From: Loktanella sp.
Lineage (GTDB): Bacteria > Pseudomonadota > Alphaproteobacteria > Rhodobacterales > Rhodobacteraceae
Assembly: GCA_017390475.1 (NCBI GenBank)
Contig: JAFPBO010000043.1
Coordinates: forward strand, 1 to 47,762
Length of the DNA: 47,762 nt
Direction of reading: 5' to 3'
The translations under genes and the position numbers were made by a program. Below, piece after piece: positions 25,076 to 34,636 of the stretch. Positions within the stretch are counted from its first letter, which is position 1. Every line of letters starts with the position of its first letter. A model generated the notes under the pieces. It made no database searches. It saw only the letters and a program-made list of their open reading frames with translations, and was not told the DNA's origin.

Positions 25076-27691
25076 TTACAGGTTAGCCGAGCGCTTGCGA
25101 TAGCGCTGGCGGATCAGTTCGGCACCCGTGTTGATCACGAATGTCATGATGAAAAGCGTCAGCGCAGCAAGAAACAACACGCGGTAGTTGGTGCCGTCCT
25201 TCACAGCCTCGGGCAATTCGATGGCGATGTTGGCCGAGAGGGTCCGCAGACCGGAAAAGATGTTCCATTCCATAATCGGCGTGTTACCGGCGGCCATGAC
25301 GACGATCATCGTTTCGCCCACTGCGCGCCCCATACCCATCATCACGGCAGAGAACACACCGGATGCAGCCGTCGGCAGCACCACCCATTTGGCTGTCTGC
25401 CAAGGGGTTGCACCACTGGCAAGGCTGCCTGCCCGAAGGTGACCAGGAACTGCGTTCAGCGCATCCTCGGCCAGCGTATACATCGCCGGGATTACCGCGA
25501 AGGCCATGACGAAACCGACGACAAGCGCATTCCGCTGCTGATAGCTGTCTACAACATTGCCGCGCGGATCATAGCCAAGTGCCGTCAACAAAGCCGCGAC
25601 CACATAGCTCAGGACCAATGCGCCGATGAAGAAGGCAACCCAGCGGATCGCGTCCAACCGGCCCGCTGCGGCACGGTCCAGATTACGCATCCGGTCGCGC
25701 AGCACATGGCCGAACACTTTGTGAAAGCCCCAGGACACGATCAGATAGGCCAGTGGCAATTGTAGCAGGAACATGAACGGCGTGCCGGTGCCCTGCCCGT
25801 TGGTCCAGCCTTTGAAGTCGCCGTTGAACAAGACCAGTTCAAAGATCGGCCCGACGGTATAGGCAAACAGGCAGGACAGGATGATCGCCGCGCCCATCAA
25901 CAGGAACTTCGGCATCCCGTCATAGCGCAGGGCCAGTTGCTGCGGCAGCATCTGCCAGGCAAAAGCCCCGATCATCAGCCCCATCGGCACGGCGATAAAA
26001 CCCAGCAGTACAGCGGCAATCCATTCCTCTACCAAGGGTGCCAGCACCAGTGCGGCCAGAAAGCCCAGCACAACGGTGGGCAGGCTTTCCATCAGCTCCA
26101 TCACCGGTTTGACGGTCGCGCGCACACCTTTATGCACGAATTCGGATGTATAGATCGCCGCCATGATCGCAATCGGCGTGGCGAACAGCATCGCATAGAA
26201 CGCCGCCTTCAGCGTGCCGGCGATCAGCGGAACCAGCGAATATTTCGGCTCGAACAGATCGGTGCCGGATGTCGATTGCCAGGTAAAGCCGGGCTCGGAA
26301 TAACCTTCATACCAAAGGCGGCCAAAGATCACCGAAAGCGACACTTCGGGGTGGGGCGAGCGATATTGCCAAGCATCGACATTGCCAAAGGTGTCCAGCA
26401 TCAGCACACCGTCACTGCGCGGAAACAACATCGGGATCGCATCAACATCAGCCGGGCTGGTGCGTTCGAATTGGAACAGAATTTCGTCGGATGTCGAATA
26501 GCGCACCCAGACCGATCCATCCGCCGACAATGTCGTCAATGTCTTGTCGCGAATGGCTTCGGACATGCCGATGATCGCATCGCCCTGCGGTGCATGGCTG
26601 CGTGCCCGGACCATTTCAAACCGGTCAGAACCGCGGGCATTCGCCGGTTGCAGACGGAAAAACACGTCGACCGACCCATCCTCGCCCCCGGCCACAAGCG
26701 CCAGTTCACCGTTGAGGAAATTCATCGAGCTGATCCCGATACCATCGTCAAAGGCGCGGAACCGTTCGGCCAGCACAGGGTTGTTTTCATTCCGGATATC
26801 AAAGCGGTAGATGAAACCGTCATCGGTGGACACAAACGCACGGTCACCACCGCTGGCCAGCAAGGCGCCGGTCACCTCGACCCCTTCGTCAAGGTTCAGG
26901 GGCGGCATTTCCGTGGTTGTGGTGGTCACGGTTTCTTCATTCGTCATCAGGTTGCGGCGGATCACCGACCGGCTGACGCGCGCGATACCGTCAGCATCGA
27001 CAGAGATAAACGCGCTGGTCGGGCGCTCCGCAGTGCCACCTGTGCGGTAATCCAGCGCCACGATACGCGCTTCGGAGATTTGTTCTGATTCACCCAATTC
27101 ATTGATCGGGATGATGGTGCGAAAATCGCCGGTTTGCACCTGACTGTAAATTTGTCCGCCAGAGACCATGTCACGCGCGTTCAACTGGCGCATATCGCCG
27201 GGCGCAGCAGAGGCCGGAACACTACGATTGTCAAAAGCGATCTGTCCGAAGCGGACGGTCCCATCGGCAAAGCCAACGGCGATGTTCCTGCGATCCAGCG
27301 TGCCGCCCACGGCGGTCACAATGGTCTCACCGATATCAAACTGGTCGGTGACAATCACCTCGCCCGTGGCGACATGAAAGGTCGTGACCGATCCATCACG
27401 GCTGACAGCAGTGGCAAGAGATTGAAATTCATCGGCATTCAGCCAGACGGCATCTGCAGCCTCGGGGACAGCGTAATTGACTTGGCCCGTTTCTTCGCCG
27501 GGTGACATCAATGGTGCCACAACCCGGAACAAAAAGACCATGATGCCCAGAACGGCAACGATGACCATCAGACCACCAACGGTGATGATCCATTTTGCAA
27601 TGCGGTCACCGTAAATGACGGTCCACCGTGTCGATTTGCTGCGTTTCACGGGCAGGCCCCGGTTTTGCGGTTGCACGTTCGCGTCAGTCAT
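25076..27691 (-). CDS. pstC: Phosphate ABC transporter permease PstC (long form)
   Basis: The protein has 871 residues. An N-terminal helix is followed by a very long periplasmic domain with beta-propeller-like repeats (residues about 70-450: SLATAVSRDGSVTTF, GFADGTVRFGQI, SSMNFLNGELALVAGG). The permease part follows from about 495 (LIAGTLKAAFYAMLFATPIAI) to the end, with EAA loop PGHLRAGSLASGATPWQTA. The insertion makes this the long-form PstC usual in Rhodobacterales and Vibrio-type operons. It is second in the operon after pstS. Confidence 0.92.
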   Translation of the reverse strand: MTDANVQPQNRGLPVKRSKSTRWTVIYGDRIAKWIITVGGLMVIVAVLGIMVFLFRVVAPLMSPGEETGQVNYAVPEAADAVWLNADEFQSLATAVSRDGSVTTFHVATGEVIVTDQFDIGETIVTAVGGTLDRRNIAVGFADGTVRFGQIAFDNRSVPASAAPGDMRQLNARDMVSGGQIYSQVQTGDFRTIIPINELGESEQISEARIVALDYRTGGTAERPTSAFISVDADGIARVSRSVIRRNLMTNEETVTTTTTEMPPLNLDEGVEVTGALLASGGDRAFVSTDDGFIYRFDIRNENNPVLAERFRAFDDGIGISSMNFLNGELALVAGGEDGSVDVFFRLQPANARGSDRFEMVRARSHAPQGDAIIGMSEAIRDKTLTTLSADGSVWVRYSTSDEILFQFERTSPADVDAIPMLFPRSDGVLMLDTFGNVDAWQYRSPHPEVSLSVIFGRLWYEGYSEPGFTWQSTSGTDLFEPKYSLVPLIAGTLKAAFYAMLFATPIAIMAAIYTSEFVHKGVRATVKPVMELMESLPTVVLGFLAALVLAPLVEEWIAAVLLGFIAVPMGLMIGAFAWQMLPQQLALRYDGMPKFLLMGAAIILSCLFAYTVGPIFELVLFNGDFKGWTNGQGTGTPFMFLLQLPLAYLIVSWGFHKVFGHVLRDRMRNLDRAAAGRLDAIRWVAFFIGALVLSYVVAALLTALGYDPRGNVVDSYQQRNALVVGFVMAFAVIPAMYTLAEDALNAVPGHLRAGSLASGATPWQTAKWVVLPTAASGVFSAVMMGMGRAVGETMIVVMAAGNTPIMEWNIFSGLRTLSANIAIELPEAVKDGTNYRVLFLAALTLFIMTFVINTGAELIRQRYRKRSANL

Positions 27692-27770
27692 CTGGGCCCC
27701 CAGGACATGGAATAATTGCCAAAAAAGGGGCAGAGCAGCGTTTCCGCCGCTCTGCCCTCAATCATTCGGA

Positions 27771-28736
27771 TCAGTTAAGACCGAATGCTTCCAGATCGAC
27801 ATCAGCAACCGCTGGAACCACGGGGAAGAACCCAGCGCGCATCACGTCAGCCTGGCCTTCTTGGGTGTAGACGTATTTGATGAATTCGCCACGCAGCGGG
27901 TCCAGATCTTCGTTCGGGTTCTTGTTCACGTAGATATACAGGAACCGTGCAAGTGGGTAGAAACCAGCAGCAGCATTTTCGCCAGACGCTTCGTAGCAAT
28001 CACCATCCATGGACAGTGGAACAGCGCGCACGTCAGCGGTCATGTAGCCAATGCCGGAGTAGCCGATGGCATAAAGGTCGGAACCGACACCCTGCACAAC
28101 GGTCGATGAACCTGGCTGCTCACGCACTTCCGAGCGGAAGTCACCGTCAAACAGAGCGACTTCTTTGAAGTAACCATATGTGCCGGAAGCAGAGTTACGA
28201 CCGTAGAGAGAGATCTGCTGGTTAGCGAAATCGCCATCCATGCCCAGCTCACCCCATGTGTTGATGCCAGCATCTGCACCACCGTTTCGGGTGGACGAGA
28301 ACACAGCGTCAACTTGCTGCAGGCTCAGACACTCAATCGGGTTGTCTTTGTGGACAAACACAGCCAGCGCGTCGATTGCGCCACGGATCGGTGTCGGTGC
28401 ATAGCCGTAACGGGCTTCGAATTCTTCGATTTCGGTGCCACGCATGGCGCGTGACATTGGGCCGAACTGGGCTGTACCCTGAACCAGCGCTGGTGGGGCT
28501 GTGCCCGAACCGGCACCCTGAACTTCGACGGCAACGTTTGGATAGAAGCCACGGAAGCCTTCAGCCCAGAGGGTCATCAGGTTGTTCAATGTGTCGGACC
28601 CGATCGATGTCAGGTTGCCGGACACGCCAGAGGTTGGCTCGTAGCTGGGCAGGTCGGGGTGAACGGTTACCTGTGCGACGGCAGTGGTGGCCAGCATGCT
28701 GGCAACGACAGCGATGGAAGCGGCAGAACGTTTCAT
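27771..28736 (-). CDS. pstS: Phosphate-binding periplasmic protein PstS
   Basis: The protein has 321 residues from ATG 28736 (GGAG upstream; a longer frame reaches 28868 through the promoter). The signal peptide runs MKRSAASIAVVASMLATTAVAQ. The phosphate-loop elements of the PstS family are present: NLTSIGSDTLNNLM, SRAMRGTEIEEFEARYG, GRNSASGTYGYFKE and IGYSGIGYMT. It captures phosphate for PstCAB. In this island its selectivity over arsenate would matter. A Pho box lies 80 bp upstream. Confidence 0.96.
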   Translation of the reverse strand: MKRSAASIAVVASMLATTAVAQVTVHPDLPSYEPTSGVSGNLTSIGSDTLNNLMTLWAEGFRGFYPNVAVEVQGAGSGTAPPALVQGTAQFGPMSRAMRGTEIEEFEARYGYAPTPIRGAIDALAVFVHKDNPIECLSLQQVDAVFSSTRNGGADAGINTWGELGMDGDFANQQISLYGRNSASGTYGYFKEVALFDGDFRSEVREQPGSSTVVQGVGSDLYAIGYSGIGYMTADVRAVPLSMDGDCYEASGENAAAGFYPLARFLYIYVNKNPNEDLDPLRGEFIKYVYTQEGQADVMRAGFFPVVPAVADVDLEAFGLN

Positions 28737-28815
28737 GGTCTCTCCTAAAATCTGTGCTGAAAACGACACGTGCATGTCGATTACTGATCCCGCATGACGG
28801 TTTTGCAAAAAATAT

Positions 28816-28833
28816 ATGTAAGTTTTATGACAA
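28816..28833 (-). promoter_or_regulatory. Pho box upstream of pstS
   Basis: On the minus strand TTGTCATAAAACTTACAT fits two 7-bp PhoB half-sites (TTGTCAT, CTTACAT) separated by AAAA, against the known CTGTCAT-N4-CTGTCAT pattern. It lies about 80 bp before the pstS ATG. PhoB encoded at the end of the same operon would close the loop. Confidence 0.75.
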
Positions 28834-29012
28834 TCCCCTCCATGGCGAGACGATAGCCGCCTTGCCATCGGCAGCCCATTTAGTGGCCGCTGCAGCGGCC
28901 CGTGCGCCGGGTGTCTTTAGTTGCAACGCAATTACGCTTGTCCAAGCGCCCCTTGCATCGTCGAACGCCGATCTGTATGTATCGGCTAACGACGATATGC
29001 AGGAGAGACATT

Positions 29013-29381
29013 ATGCTTGACCAAGAAACAATCACGCAGCACGAAGCGGCACTAATTGCGTCCATTGCAAAAGGCTTGGCGCATCCAGCACGAATCAGAA
29101 TCGTTTCATTTTTACTGTCGCGTCCGGGCTGTATTGGAGGCGATATCGTGGATCAGGTCGGTCTGGCGCAATCGACGGTGTCCGAACATCTGCGAGTTTT
29201 GAAAGATGCAGGGATCGTTCAAGGCACAATCGAATATCCGCGCATCTGTTATTCCCTGAATCCCGCCGCCCTGTCACCAATCAGAAAGCTGATCGACACC
29301 ATCGCGGCAAGATCGCCCGACAGCGATATCGAATGTCGCACGGCTGATGAACATGCGCTTACGGCAACCTCGATCGACTGA
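29013..29381 (+). CDS. arsR: ArsR-family arsenic-responsive repressor
   Basis: The protein has 122 residues from MLDQETITQHEAAL, with a perfect AGGAGAG site. A winged helix-turn-helix is clear: AKGLAHPARIRIVSFLL, then GDIVDQVGLAQSTVSEHLRVLKDAGIVQG. Cysteines occur at GCIGG, ICYSL and ECRTA, which could bind As(III), but the ELCVC site of the plasmid R773 type is absent. It is divergent from pstS and first in an operon with acr3, so it is probably an arsenite-derepressed regulator of the export genes and perhaps of pstS. Confidence 0.88.
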   Translation: MLDQETITQHEAALIASIAKGLAHPARIRIVSFLLSRPGCIGGDIVDQVGLAQSTVSEHLRVLKDAGIVQGTIEYPRICYSLNPAALSPIRKLIDTIAARSPDSDIECRTADEHALTATSID

Positions 29382-29441
29382 CTGCATTGGCAGACGGGAC
29401 CCGCGCGGCGCCAGAAATTGAATGCTATAAAGGAACATTAA

Positions 29442-30518
29442 ATGCCTGTTTTTGAACGCTACCTATCTGTCTGGGTAGCACTAGCGATTGTCGCCGGATT
29501 GGCGCTTGGCCAAATCGCACCTGCGCTGGTAAATTTTTTGGCGTCGTTGGAATATGGCTCGGTCAACTTCGTCGTCGCTATCCTGATCTGGTTCATGGTC
29601 TATCCGATGATGGTGTCAGTTGACTTCACGAGCCTCAAGCGGGTTCATGAACGCCCCAAAGGCATGATTATCACACTGGCTGTGAACTGGCTAATCAAGC
29701 CATTCACCATGGCCCTGCTGGGGCTGTTGTTCTTTAAATGGATCTTCGCCCCTTTCATCGAACCCGGCACATCAGGCCAATACATTGCGGGCCTGATACT
29801 GCTAGGGGCGGCGCCTTGCACTGCGATGGTCTTTGTCTGGTCACAACTGACCAAGGGTGATCCGAATTATACGCTCGCTCAAGTGTCGCTGAACGACGCG
29901 ATCATGGTCTTTGCCTATGCGCCCATCGTGGCCTTGTTGTTGGGTGTCACGGATATCGTGGTGCCTTGGGCGACGCTGATCTTGTCGGTCGGGCTTTATG
30001 TCGTCATCCCCTTGACGGCGGGTATCGTCACGCGCGTCGTGATGACCCGCAGTGTGGCCAATCCGGCAGCGGGTGAAGCTGCGGTCGCCACGTTCACCGC
30101 GACGGTCAAGCCATTCTCGATCATCGGCTTGCTCGCAACTGTAGTCCTGCTTTTCGGCTTCCAGGGCGAGGTGATCCTGTCCCAACCACTAGTCATCGTG
30201 ATGATCGCGATCCCGCTGTTGATCCAATCCTACGGCATGTTCGCGATTGCCTATTGGGCGGCAAAGGCGTGGCGCGTGCCGCATAACGTCGCCGCGCCTT
30301 GTGCCATGATCGGCACGTCGAATTTCTTTGAACTCGCCGTCGCGGTCGCCATTGGGCTGTTCGGCCTGAACTCTATCGCTGCGCTTGTCACCGTCGTCGG
30401 TGTGCTGGTCGAGGTGCCGGTGATGCTTTCGCTGGTATGGTTTGCGAACTGGACGCGCCACTGGTTCCCGGCCGAGGAAACGGCGATCCGCGAACGCAAA
30501 TCTTCGGCTAAAACCTGA
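29442..30518 (+). CDS. acr3: ACR3-family arsenite efflux transporter
   Basis: The protein has 358 residues with about ten hydrophobic helices. ACR3 signatures are visible: the helix-4 region [15 protein letters not shown] carrying the conserved cysteine, [16 protein letters not shown], and [19 protein letters not shown]3 (also called ArsB in some annotations, BART superfamily) exports As(OH)3 using membrane potential. It lies 60 bp downstream of arsR and 43 bp before the arsC-like gene. Confidence 0.95.
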   Translation: MPVFERYLSVWVALAIVAGLALGQIAPALVNFLASLEYGSVNFVVAILIWFMVYPMMVSVDFTSLKRVHERPKGMIITLAVNWLIKPFTMALLGLLFFKWIFAPFIEPGTSGQYIAGLILLGAAPCTAMVFVWSQLTKGDPNYTLAQVSLNDAIMVFAYAPIVALLLGVTDIVVPWATLILSVGLYVVIPLTAGIVTRVVMTRSVANPAAGEAAVATFTATVKPFSIIGLLATVVLLFGFQGEVILSQPLVIVMIAIPLLIQSYGMFAIAYWAAKAWRVPHNVAAPCAMIGTSNFFELAVAVAIGLFGLNSIAALVTVVGVLVEVPVMLSLVWFANWTRHWFPAEETAIRERKSSAKT

Positions 30519-30561
30519 TGCCTTCCAACCATGCCTATTCACCCCGATAAGGACTGAAATA

Positions 30562-31406
30562 ATGCGTATTCTTTTCCTCTGCGTCGCGAATTCCGCCCGC
30601 AGTCAGATAGCCGAAGGCCTCGCCCGCGCCATGCTGCCCGCATCAATCGAGGTGGCCAGCGCCGGCTCCGCCCCTGGCCAAATCAATCCGCTGACGATTG
30701 AAGCCCGGCCGAGGTGAACATCGACATCTCCACCCAACGCGCGAAAGCACTGGAGGACGTAACACCCGAAACCGCCGATCTGATCGTCACCCTTTGCGCC
30801 GAAGAGGTCTGCCCCTTCGTCCCCGGCCCGGTGCGCCGCCTGCATTGGCCTATCACCGACCCGTCAGCCGCGGGCGACATTGCTGCGTTTCGCACTGCCC
30901 GCGATCAGATCAAGGCACGCATCGAGGTGATGGTGGGGCTGATCGACGTGTCGGAAGGTCCGGCCGGAACCGAATTCCACGCCAGCCTGCGGGTGCGCGA
31001 TCTGGCCGCCAGCACACGGTTTTACGCTTGGCTGCTGAATACATGGCCAAAAGAATGGACGCATCGCTATGCGACCTTCATCCGGCCCGATCTGAACCTG
31101 AACTTTGTCATCATGGTCGCGGATGATACCGTGCTGCATCACGACACGCTCTATCACCTTGGCCTTGCCCTACCCGACCGCGCGGCGGTGATCGACGTCT
31201 ATCACCGGGCGGTGGCCATCGGCGCGCAGGTCTCAAAGCCACCCCGCACAACATGGAAAGGCACACCGCTGCATGAATTGTGGCTGACCGACCCCAACGG
31301 CACATTGATCGAAATCTACGCCCGCCTGACGGGTGATGAACTGGCCACCATGCCCGCAGATCAGGCGCCGGATTATCTGGTCCCCGGCACCGCACCTGTG
31401 GCCTGA
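30562..31406 (+). pseudogene. LMW-phosphatase ArsC fused to VOC domain, frameshifted
   Basis: The first frame [15 protein letters not shown] has the Cx5R loop (Cys7-Arg13) of low-molecular-weight phosphatase-type arsenate reductases and reads to a TGA at 30715. The +1/-1 shifted frame continues the same protein ([28 protein letters not shown], then WPITDPSAAGD), so one base is missing near 30705-30710 (expected GCC CTG GCC GAG GTG). After about 145 residues a glyoxalase/VOC domain follows (FHASLRVRDLAASTRFY..., YHLGLAL, ELWLTDPNGTLIEIYARL), as in ArsI-like or extradiol folds, but without the ArsI vicinal cysteines. Sequencing error is possible. Confidence 0.7.
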
Positions 31407-31408
31407 GG

Positions 31409-32488
31409 TCAGACCGCAGGCACCGCCTGCTCGGCTGCAGCGATCAGCCGGGCGGCAAGGCGGCCATAAGCCTCTGCCATCGGCCCCGTGCCCATGGCGA
31501 CCGGCACGCCGTCTTCACCGGCGCGCATCACTTCCATCGCAAGTGGCAGTTCGGCTAGCAAAGGCAGGCCGAGCCGCGTTGCCTCGCGCGTGACACCACC
31601 ATGGCCGAACAGATGCGCCTCATGCCCGCAATTTTCGCAGATATAGACAGACATGTTTTCGATCAGGCCGATGACTTCGGTCTTCAGCTCAGCAAAAGCT
31701 GACAGCGCCTTTTTCGCGTCGATCAGTGCCATATCCTGCGGCGTGGACACGACAATCGCGCCGGTTACATCGAAATGCGTGCAAAGCGTTAGTTGCACAT
31801 CGCCAGTGCCCGGCGGCATATCGACGATCAGCACATCCAGATCACCCCAGCGCACCTGCATCAGCAATTGCTGCAACGCGCCCATCAGCATCGGGCCGCG
31901 CCAGATCACCGCCTGCCCGTCCGGCAACATATTGGCGATCGACATAAAGCGGATGCCATGCGCCTCCAGCGGCAGGATCACCTTGCCATCGGGCGAAGCG
32001 GGCTGGCGATGCACGCCCATCATCTGCGACTGGCTGGGGCCATAGATATCGGCATCAAGCAGCCCGACTTTCCAGCCTTGCCGTGCCATCGCCACCGCCA
32101 GGTTGGCCGAAACCGTAGATTTGCCAACGCCACCTTTGCCCGATCCGATCGCAAGGATGCGTTTCACACCGGGGATCTGGCGTTGGGTCGGCGCGCCTTC
32201 GGGGTGGCGTCCGATGGTGATATTGGGCGGTTCTTTCGCCGCTTCATGCGCGGTGACGACGATCTGCACGGAACTGACACCGGGAAGGGCCATCAGCGCC
32301 GTTTCGGCTGCGGATTTGACCTGCGTCAGCGTGGCAGCTTCGGCTTTGTCGCGCGCTTCCAGCACGAAACGCACTGTGCCTTGGTCGCACGCCAGCGCCC
32401 GCACGCGGTCTTCAGAGACCAGATTGCCACCGCCAGGCAGGGAAATCGTGGTCAGGCAGGCGCGGATCTCGGTTAGTTCAAGCATCAT
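31409..32488 (-). CDS. Mrp/ApbC-type Fe-S cluster carrier ATPase
   Basis: The protein has 359 residues. The N-terminal DUF59/MIP18-like part (about 1-85) is followed by a P-loop NTPase with deviant Walker A GKGGVGKST, switch VDMPPGTGDVQL, and the C-terminal CENCG (CxxC) cluster-binding motif. It assembles or transfers [4Fe-4S] clusters. It ends 2 bp from the VOC gene on the opposite strand and follows moeA by 9 bp, so it belongs to the molybdoenzyme operon and may load its many Fe-S subunits. Confidence 0.92.
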   Translation of the reverse strand: MMLELTEIRACLTTISLPGGGNLVSEDRVRALACDQGTVRFVLEARDKAEAATLTQVKSAAETALMALPGVSSVQIVVTAHEAAKEPPNITIGRHPEGAPTQRQIPGVKRILAIGSGKGGVGKSTVSANLAVAMARQGWKVGLLDADIYGPSQSQMMGVHRQPASPDGKVILPLEAHGIRFMSIANMLPDGQAVIWRGPMLMGALQQLLMQVRWGDLDVLIVDMPPGTGDVQLTLCTHFDVTGAIVVSTPQDMALIDAKKALSAFAELKTEVIGLIENMSVYICENCGHEAHLFGHGGVTREATRLGLPLLAELPLAMEVMRAGEDGVPVAMGTGPMAEAYGRLAARLIAAAEQAVPAV

Positions 32489-32497
32489 AGTTCCAGT

Positions 32498-33733
32498 TCA
32501 AAAAGGCAGAAAGTCGATCAGATGACCGGCGGGCATATAGTCGGCATCGGCGGGGATCATTGCCAGACCGTTGGCTCGGGCAAGCAGGGCGATCCGCGCA
32601 GCAAAGGTCGGCGTCATCAATTGTGCCCGCGCCAGCCCGTCCGCGCCGGGGGGCAGCAGGGTCGCGGGGCGAAACTCCGCCCGCCCCGGCCTGCGGGACA
32701 GTTCAGCGTCTAGGCGGACTGTGGAAAACCTTAACCCCGGCGCAGCAATGCCCGCCCGCGCGCGCAGCACAGGCGCGCCAAGGCAGGTCCAAGTCACGAA
32801 TGCTGCAACAGGATTGCCAGGCAACCCGACATAAATCGCATCCCCCAAACGCCCCAACTCGACAGGCTTACCCGGCTTGATCGCGATCCGCAGCGCATCC
32901 ACCTTACCGCCCGCCGCGCGCAACAGACGCGGCATGTGATCCTCATCGCCGTCGGCCATCCCACCGGTCGAGATGACCAGATCAGCCCATCCCGCTGCCG
33001 CAATTAGGGCGGCGGCCAGTTGCGCGGGATCATCCGGAATCCCGCCCATGTCCCGCAATTCAACCCATGGGTCCTGCAATGCCGCATTGAGCAGATAGCG
33101 GTTGGCGTTCCAGATCTGCCCCGGTGCCAGCGCCTCGCCAGGATCGCGCAATTCTGATCCGGTGCAGAACAACGCCACACGGACCTGGCGGAATACCGCG
33201 ACATTTGCCGCACCTGTGGCAGCCAGCACACCCGCCTCGCGCGCGGCAATCACACGGCCCAAGGGCAGTACTTCGCCGCCTTGCGGCAAATCCTCGGCCT
33301 GTTTGCGGATATTGACGCCAAGGCGGGGACGCTCAAGCAAGGTGATCCTGTCGCCATCACGCTGCACATGTTCCTGCATGACGATGCAATCCGCGCCAGA
33401 CGGCACAGCCGCCCCGGTCAGGATGCGCAGGCACGCCCCTTGCGGCAGGTGCATCCCCGCATCTCCGGCCGTCACACGTCCGGCGACTGACAAATGCCAA
33501 GGCCCGGTCCCGGCAAGATCGGCAAGCCGCAATGCATAGCCATCCATCGCTGAATTATCAAACGGCGGCAGTGGCAGCGGCGATATTGCAGGCCGTGCCA
33601 GCACCCGCCCGGTGGCCTGTGTCAAGGGTAGACTGTCCACCGCCGTCACCGCCTTTGCCAGCGTCAGACCGATGGCCTGCGCCTCTTGCCAGCTTATCAC
33701 CGGAGCGGGGCCGGATGTGGTGCAATCCTTCAT
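32498..33733 (-). CDS. moeA: Molybdopterin molybdenumtransferase MoeA
   Basis: The protein has 411 residues. MoeA motifs: DNSAMDGYALR, GAAVPSGADCIVMQEH, CTGSEL, STGGMADGDEDH and GLPGNPVAAF. It inserts molybdate into adenylylated molybdopterin. It is an extra copy by context, lying 6 bp after the TorD-like chaperone gene inside the arx operon, where it likely ensures Mo-cofactor supply for the large subunit. AGGA sits 8 bases before the ATG. Confidence 0.95.
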   Translation of the reverse strand: MKDCTTSGPAPVISWQEAQAIGLTLAKAVTAVDSLPLTQATGRVLARPAISPLPLPPFDNSAMDGYALRLADLAGTGPWHLSVAGRVTAGDAGMHLPQGACLRILTGAAVPSGADCIVMQEHVQRDGDRITLLERPRLGVNIRKQAEDLPQGGEVLPLGRVIAAREAGVLAATGAANVAVFRQVRVALFCTGSELRDPGEALAPGQIWNANRYLLNAALQDPWVELRDMGGIPDDPAQLAAALIAAAGWADLVISTGGMADGDEDHMPRLLRAAGGKVDALRIAIKPGKPVELGRLGDAIYVGLPGNPVAAFVTWTCLGAPVLRARAGIAAPGLRFSTVRLDAELSRRPGRAEFRPATLLPPGADGLARAQLMTPTFAARIALLARANGLAMIPADADYMPAGHLIDFLPF

Positions 33734-33739
33734 TTCATC

Positions 33740-34576
33740 CTAACAATTGGCGCGTCGCGCCTCAAACACATCCTGATCCCAGCCGTCATTGGCGGCGACG
33801 TGATCCCAGGCCAGACCGTCGCGGTCGAGCATAAAGGCAATTTCAGCAAGATCGCTGGCGGTAAGCGCACCGACCCCGCGGGCTGATCCGGCGGGCAGTG
33901 TCGCCAGACCGGCCTTGATTTCAGCCATTTCAGGGGCAGCGGTCAAACCTTCGACCGCCAGCCAAATGATCCGCGCCAGATGCGCATAGACAGGGTTCAC
34001 GCCATGATTGCGGCTGGCAGTCTCCAGATCGCGCAGGAACGGGGTGATCCAGCGACACAGGTAATCGGTGATGATCTGATCGGCTTGCGACAAATAGGCA
34101 CGCGCATTGATATCTTCGCCGCCTTGCGCCTTTTGCCCCGCTTGTTCGTAAAGCAACGCCAGAAAGTCCGCCTGCACACCGACCGTATCATTGAGGTCGC
34201 GAAAATGGTCATGGCGTTCGAAGCCATGCGCCGCGTAGGACTTTTCAAGCGCCTGTGCCGCGGCACCCTGCAAGCCGCCGTCGATATAAAAACAGGTATT
34301 GACCATCACTGGCGTCGGCGGTGTCAGAAACAACGCCGCATAAAGTTTCTGCAAAGCCAGCGGATCGCGCAATTGCGAAGCAGCCGCGCGGAAGGCGGCA
34401 GTCCCTTCGCCGAGTTGCAGGCCAAGTTCTTCGGCAATGGCCGCAAGATCATCGGGCAGATCGGTCTGGAAAGCGTGCAGATAAGCATCATCCGTGCCCG
34501 GTGGCGCAAAGGCACGCGCAAGGCAAAGCCAGAAATCGCGCTTGGCAAAGGCTGTGGCGGCGATTGAATTCAACAT
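33740..34576 (-). CDS. arxD: TorD/DmsD-family chaperone (ArxD-like)
   Basis: The protein has 278 residues from MLNSIAATAFAKRDFW with GGAGGGATAAG upstream. It is all-helical and longer than most TorD proteins (about 200). Features include the LYAALFLTPPTP segment, FRDLNDTVGVQADFLALLYEQA (like the ExxxxDH region) and the helix CRWITPFLRDLE. TorD-type proteins bind the Tat signal and apo form of the Mo enzyme. It follows the NrfD subunit by 60 bp. The name arxD is by position and analogy. Confidence 0.75.
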   Translation of the reverse strand: MLNSIAATAFAKRDFWLCLARAFAPPGTDDAYLHAFQTDLPDDLAAIAEELGLQLGEGTAAFRAAASQLRDPLALQKLYAALFLTPPTPVMVNTCFYIDGGLQGAAAQALEKSYAAHGFERHDHFRDLNDTVGVQADFLALLYEQAGQKAQGGEDINARAYLSQADQIITDYLCRWITPFLRDLETASRNHGVNPVYAHLARIIWLAVEGLTAAPEMAEIKAGLATLPAGSARGVGALTASDLAEIAFMLDRDGLAWDHVAANDGWDQDVFEARRANC

Positions 34577-34636
34577 CTTATCCCTCCGGGAATTGCGTGA
34601 GGCCGGGTCATGCGCTCCGGCCACTTGTTTGCACCA

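Noticed and set aside
25937-27088. 383-codon plus-strand frame inside pstC
   Set aside because: Antisense to an intact pstC with clear permease motifs; His/Arg/Gln-rich translation without known features.
28960-29012. ArsR operator just before arsR
   Set aside because: A weak dyad (ATCG...CGAT with mismatched flanks) is visible but too short to support as a site.
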